A program made the translations under genes and the position numbers. From Vigna angularis (Eukaryota; Streptophyta; Magnoliopsida; Fabales; Fabaceae), in NCBI RefSeq assembly GCF_016808095.1, contig NC_068974.1, forward strand, positions 5,580,001 to 5,644,000: a stretch of DNA of 64,000 bases, written 5' to 3'. This document shows positions 62,301-64,000 of this stretch, one piece after another. The notes under the pieces were generated by a model that was not told the DNA's origin, ran no database searches, and saw nothing but the letters and a program-made list of their open reading frames with translations. The stretch's first letter is position 1, and each line of letters begins with the position of its first letter.

Positions 62301-62539
62301 ATGTTTGATGTGTTATGAAATGCATGTTGTTACTTGAATTAAATTCAATAAGCTTACTGATAATGCTAATTCTTACCATTATCTAAGCATCATTTTAGTA
62401 GCAAAATCAACTCTTCTTTAGCTTATTACTTGCTTAAATCCTCTCTTTTATTTAGTTTTAGTATTTATCTATATTTTGGGCTACATTACGTAAATAATAC
62501 TCTAATCCCTTGTTTTCTTTGATTTATTTTGATGTTAGG

Positions 62540-63660
62540 AAGATCCTCCATTACATTAAAGAGCCTCGGTGATCCAGGAAGTCATTGATTTAACAGTCAT
62601 TTTCGCTTAAGCGAGAATAATTTAGCTTAAGCGAGAATGACTATCTTCTCCAAGAAGAATTCTAGCTTAAGCGAGAATAATTTAGCTTAAGCGAGAATTC
62701 GGGCAGTATATATACTCACGAGGCAGAAAGAAAACGGGTCTTTGGTTCTTTGGAGGCGCGATTTCACGTCTGGAGCTCATGGAGGGCGCGAGGAGCTTGT
62801 GGGAACATCTCCTGCTCTTCCTTTGGGTCTCCTTCTTCTTCCATCTTCCATGTTTGTAAGCTTTAGGGTTCTCCATGGAAATGGAGAACCAGATTCATCT
62901 TGTTAGGGTTAGATGTAGCCTATGAACTCTTGTGTAATGAATGATTGTTTCGTATTTATAAATGCCTTTTCTATCTATTACTAGTATTCTTGTTTCCGAT
63001 CTTAAAGCTTGCATGTAATGGGGACGTTCATGACTTGATTTTAGGGTTTCATTGAGCCAGGGATGGGATATGAAATCTTGAACTGAAACAAGAGTCCTTC
63101 TGGGTCATTGAGCCAGGGATGGGATATGATTCACATGTTGTCTTAGATCCTAGTTCTTAATGCGGGTTTGCTTGTTAGATTGTCCAAGGGATTGAAGTTT
63201 GATAAGGATAACCTAGGCTCTTTCACCTAAGGGATTAGGGCTAGAGTGTTTTAGTGGATTGACTTTAGTAAATTGATAGAGAGGAGATGAAATTGGTTAT
63301 ACATAAGAGTGCATTGGTGAAAACTAACCTTAACAATGTCATTTCATACCATTTCTAGTCTTTTCCATTTCCAAGTGCCTTCAATACCAAAGTCCAACCT
63401 TGTAATTACTTGTGAATTTATCTTTTTGCACATATTCTTAAATGATGAGTTGTTCTTGAGTCTAGATGAGTTGTTAATCGCACAATTTTCTAGTATTACG
63501 AGTCTCTTGGGAAAACGATACCTGGTCTTACCACGATTTATTACTTGAACGATTTGGTGCACTTGCCAAAGAGATTAATACTTACCCTTTCGTTTTCTTT
63601 GCGTTGTCTATCGTCATTGTACGTCCGTCCTGTCTATGCAATGATCATCCGTGTGGATGT
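62540..63660 (+). mobile_element. LTR-like sequence of an unidentified retrotransposon
   Basis: Has a TATA-like gtatatatactcacg (62706), a transcript-like body, polyadenylation-like aatgaatg stretches and a ggaaaacgatacctggtctt motif near 63510 that I associate with Athila/Tat-type LTR ends. ttgagccagggatgggatat occurs twice (63054, 63108). Termini not defined. Confidence 0.4.
62604..62699. repeat. Four copies of a cgcttaagcgagaat palindromic motif
   Basis: ttcgcttaagcgagaataat and ttagcttaagcgagaat occur as two pairs about 50 bp apart. Confidence 0.88.
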
Positions 63661-63839
63661 GAGTGATAGGTGTAAACTTTACTTATTTTTGTTGCTTAAT
63701 TTGTTGTGCTTTTGAGTAAGTTTTAGTGTTAATTCTCATGAAAAGTATATAATTGTTGATATAAGTATAATTTTGACTGTTTAAATGTTTTTTGATGCTT
63801 TTGTTGTTTATTTTGATGAAAAATAAGGATTGGATACCA

Positions 63840-64000
63840 TCAAAGACTTGGACCACGCTCATGGGCGCAGTTCTGCCGAGAGTTTCACGCCCGGGTGTGA
63901 GAAAAAGGGCGCCGGGCGCGATTTTACAGAGAGTTTCACGCCCGGGCGCGAGAAAAAGGGCTCCCGGGCGCGAATTTATAGAGAGGTTCGCACCCGGGCG
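63840..64000. repeat. GC-rich tandem repeat, ~50-55-bp unit, truncated by window end
   Basis: Three units with gagagtttcacgcccgggcg and cgagaaaaagggc. Continues past the window. Confidence 0.88.

Overview
This is AT-rich plant nuclear DNA, almost certainly from a legume. The phaseoloid/Vigna-like placement is inference from the LTR, CACTA and Mutator-like families and the gene content. There are no rRNA, tRNA, CRISPR or prokaryotic features. Two host gene systems sit in a dense, nested field of transposable elements.

Region 1, about 0.4-40 kb, holds a cluster of related minus-strand genes that I could not assign to a known family. An intact copy (22857-24658) and a partly decayed copy (6784-9859) each have a signal-peptide exon, then short symmetric phase-2 exons rich in Ser and Pro, then a final exon ending in the ER-retention tetrapeptide HDEL. 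A third copy (30206-39217) is a pseudogene. A fourth is represented only by its upstream block (about 420-1130). In the intact copy three consecutive 84-bp exons are near-repeats, so the protein grew by tandem duplication of exon-intron modules. The cluster was then invaded by a 1.0-kb solo LTR, a decayed CACTA element, a broken Ty1/copia element inside a LINE-like fragment, a small CACTA, and five non-autonomous Mutator-like elements with 9-bp target duplications inside the long first intron of the pseudogene.

Region 2, about 40-45.7 kb, has a tandem-repeat-bearing LTR-retrotransposon relic and a 2.5-kb non-autonomous LTR element (42075-44596). That element has a tRNA-Met primer site and carries GC-rich minisatellites instead of gag-pol.

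Region 3, 45.7-58.3 kb, is a complete 13-exon minus-strand gene for a DUF1664 protein (318 aa, all splice junctions GT-AG and in phase). A solo LTR sits in intron 11. Intron 2 holds a full-length Ty3/gypsy chromovirus of Reina type with identical LTRs, a perfect 5-bp target duplication, one uninterrupted 1.5-kb-codon-scale polyprotein (about 1525 aa) and a tRNA-Tyr-like primer site. It is clearly a very recent insertion. A 50-bp tandem duplication at exon 2 creates a decoy splice acceptor.

Region 4, 58.3-64 kb, is repeat-derived. It includes an inverted relative of the 40.3-41.8 kb relic, and LTR-like sequence running off the window in a GC-rich tandem repeat. The host genes do not obviously cooperate. 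The main stories are exon amplification in a secretory-pathway gene family and successive layers of transposition of different ages.
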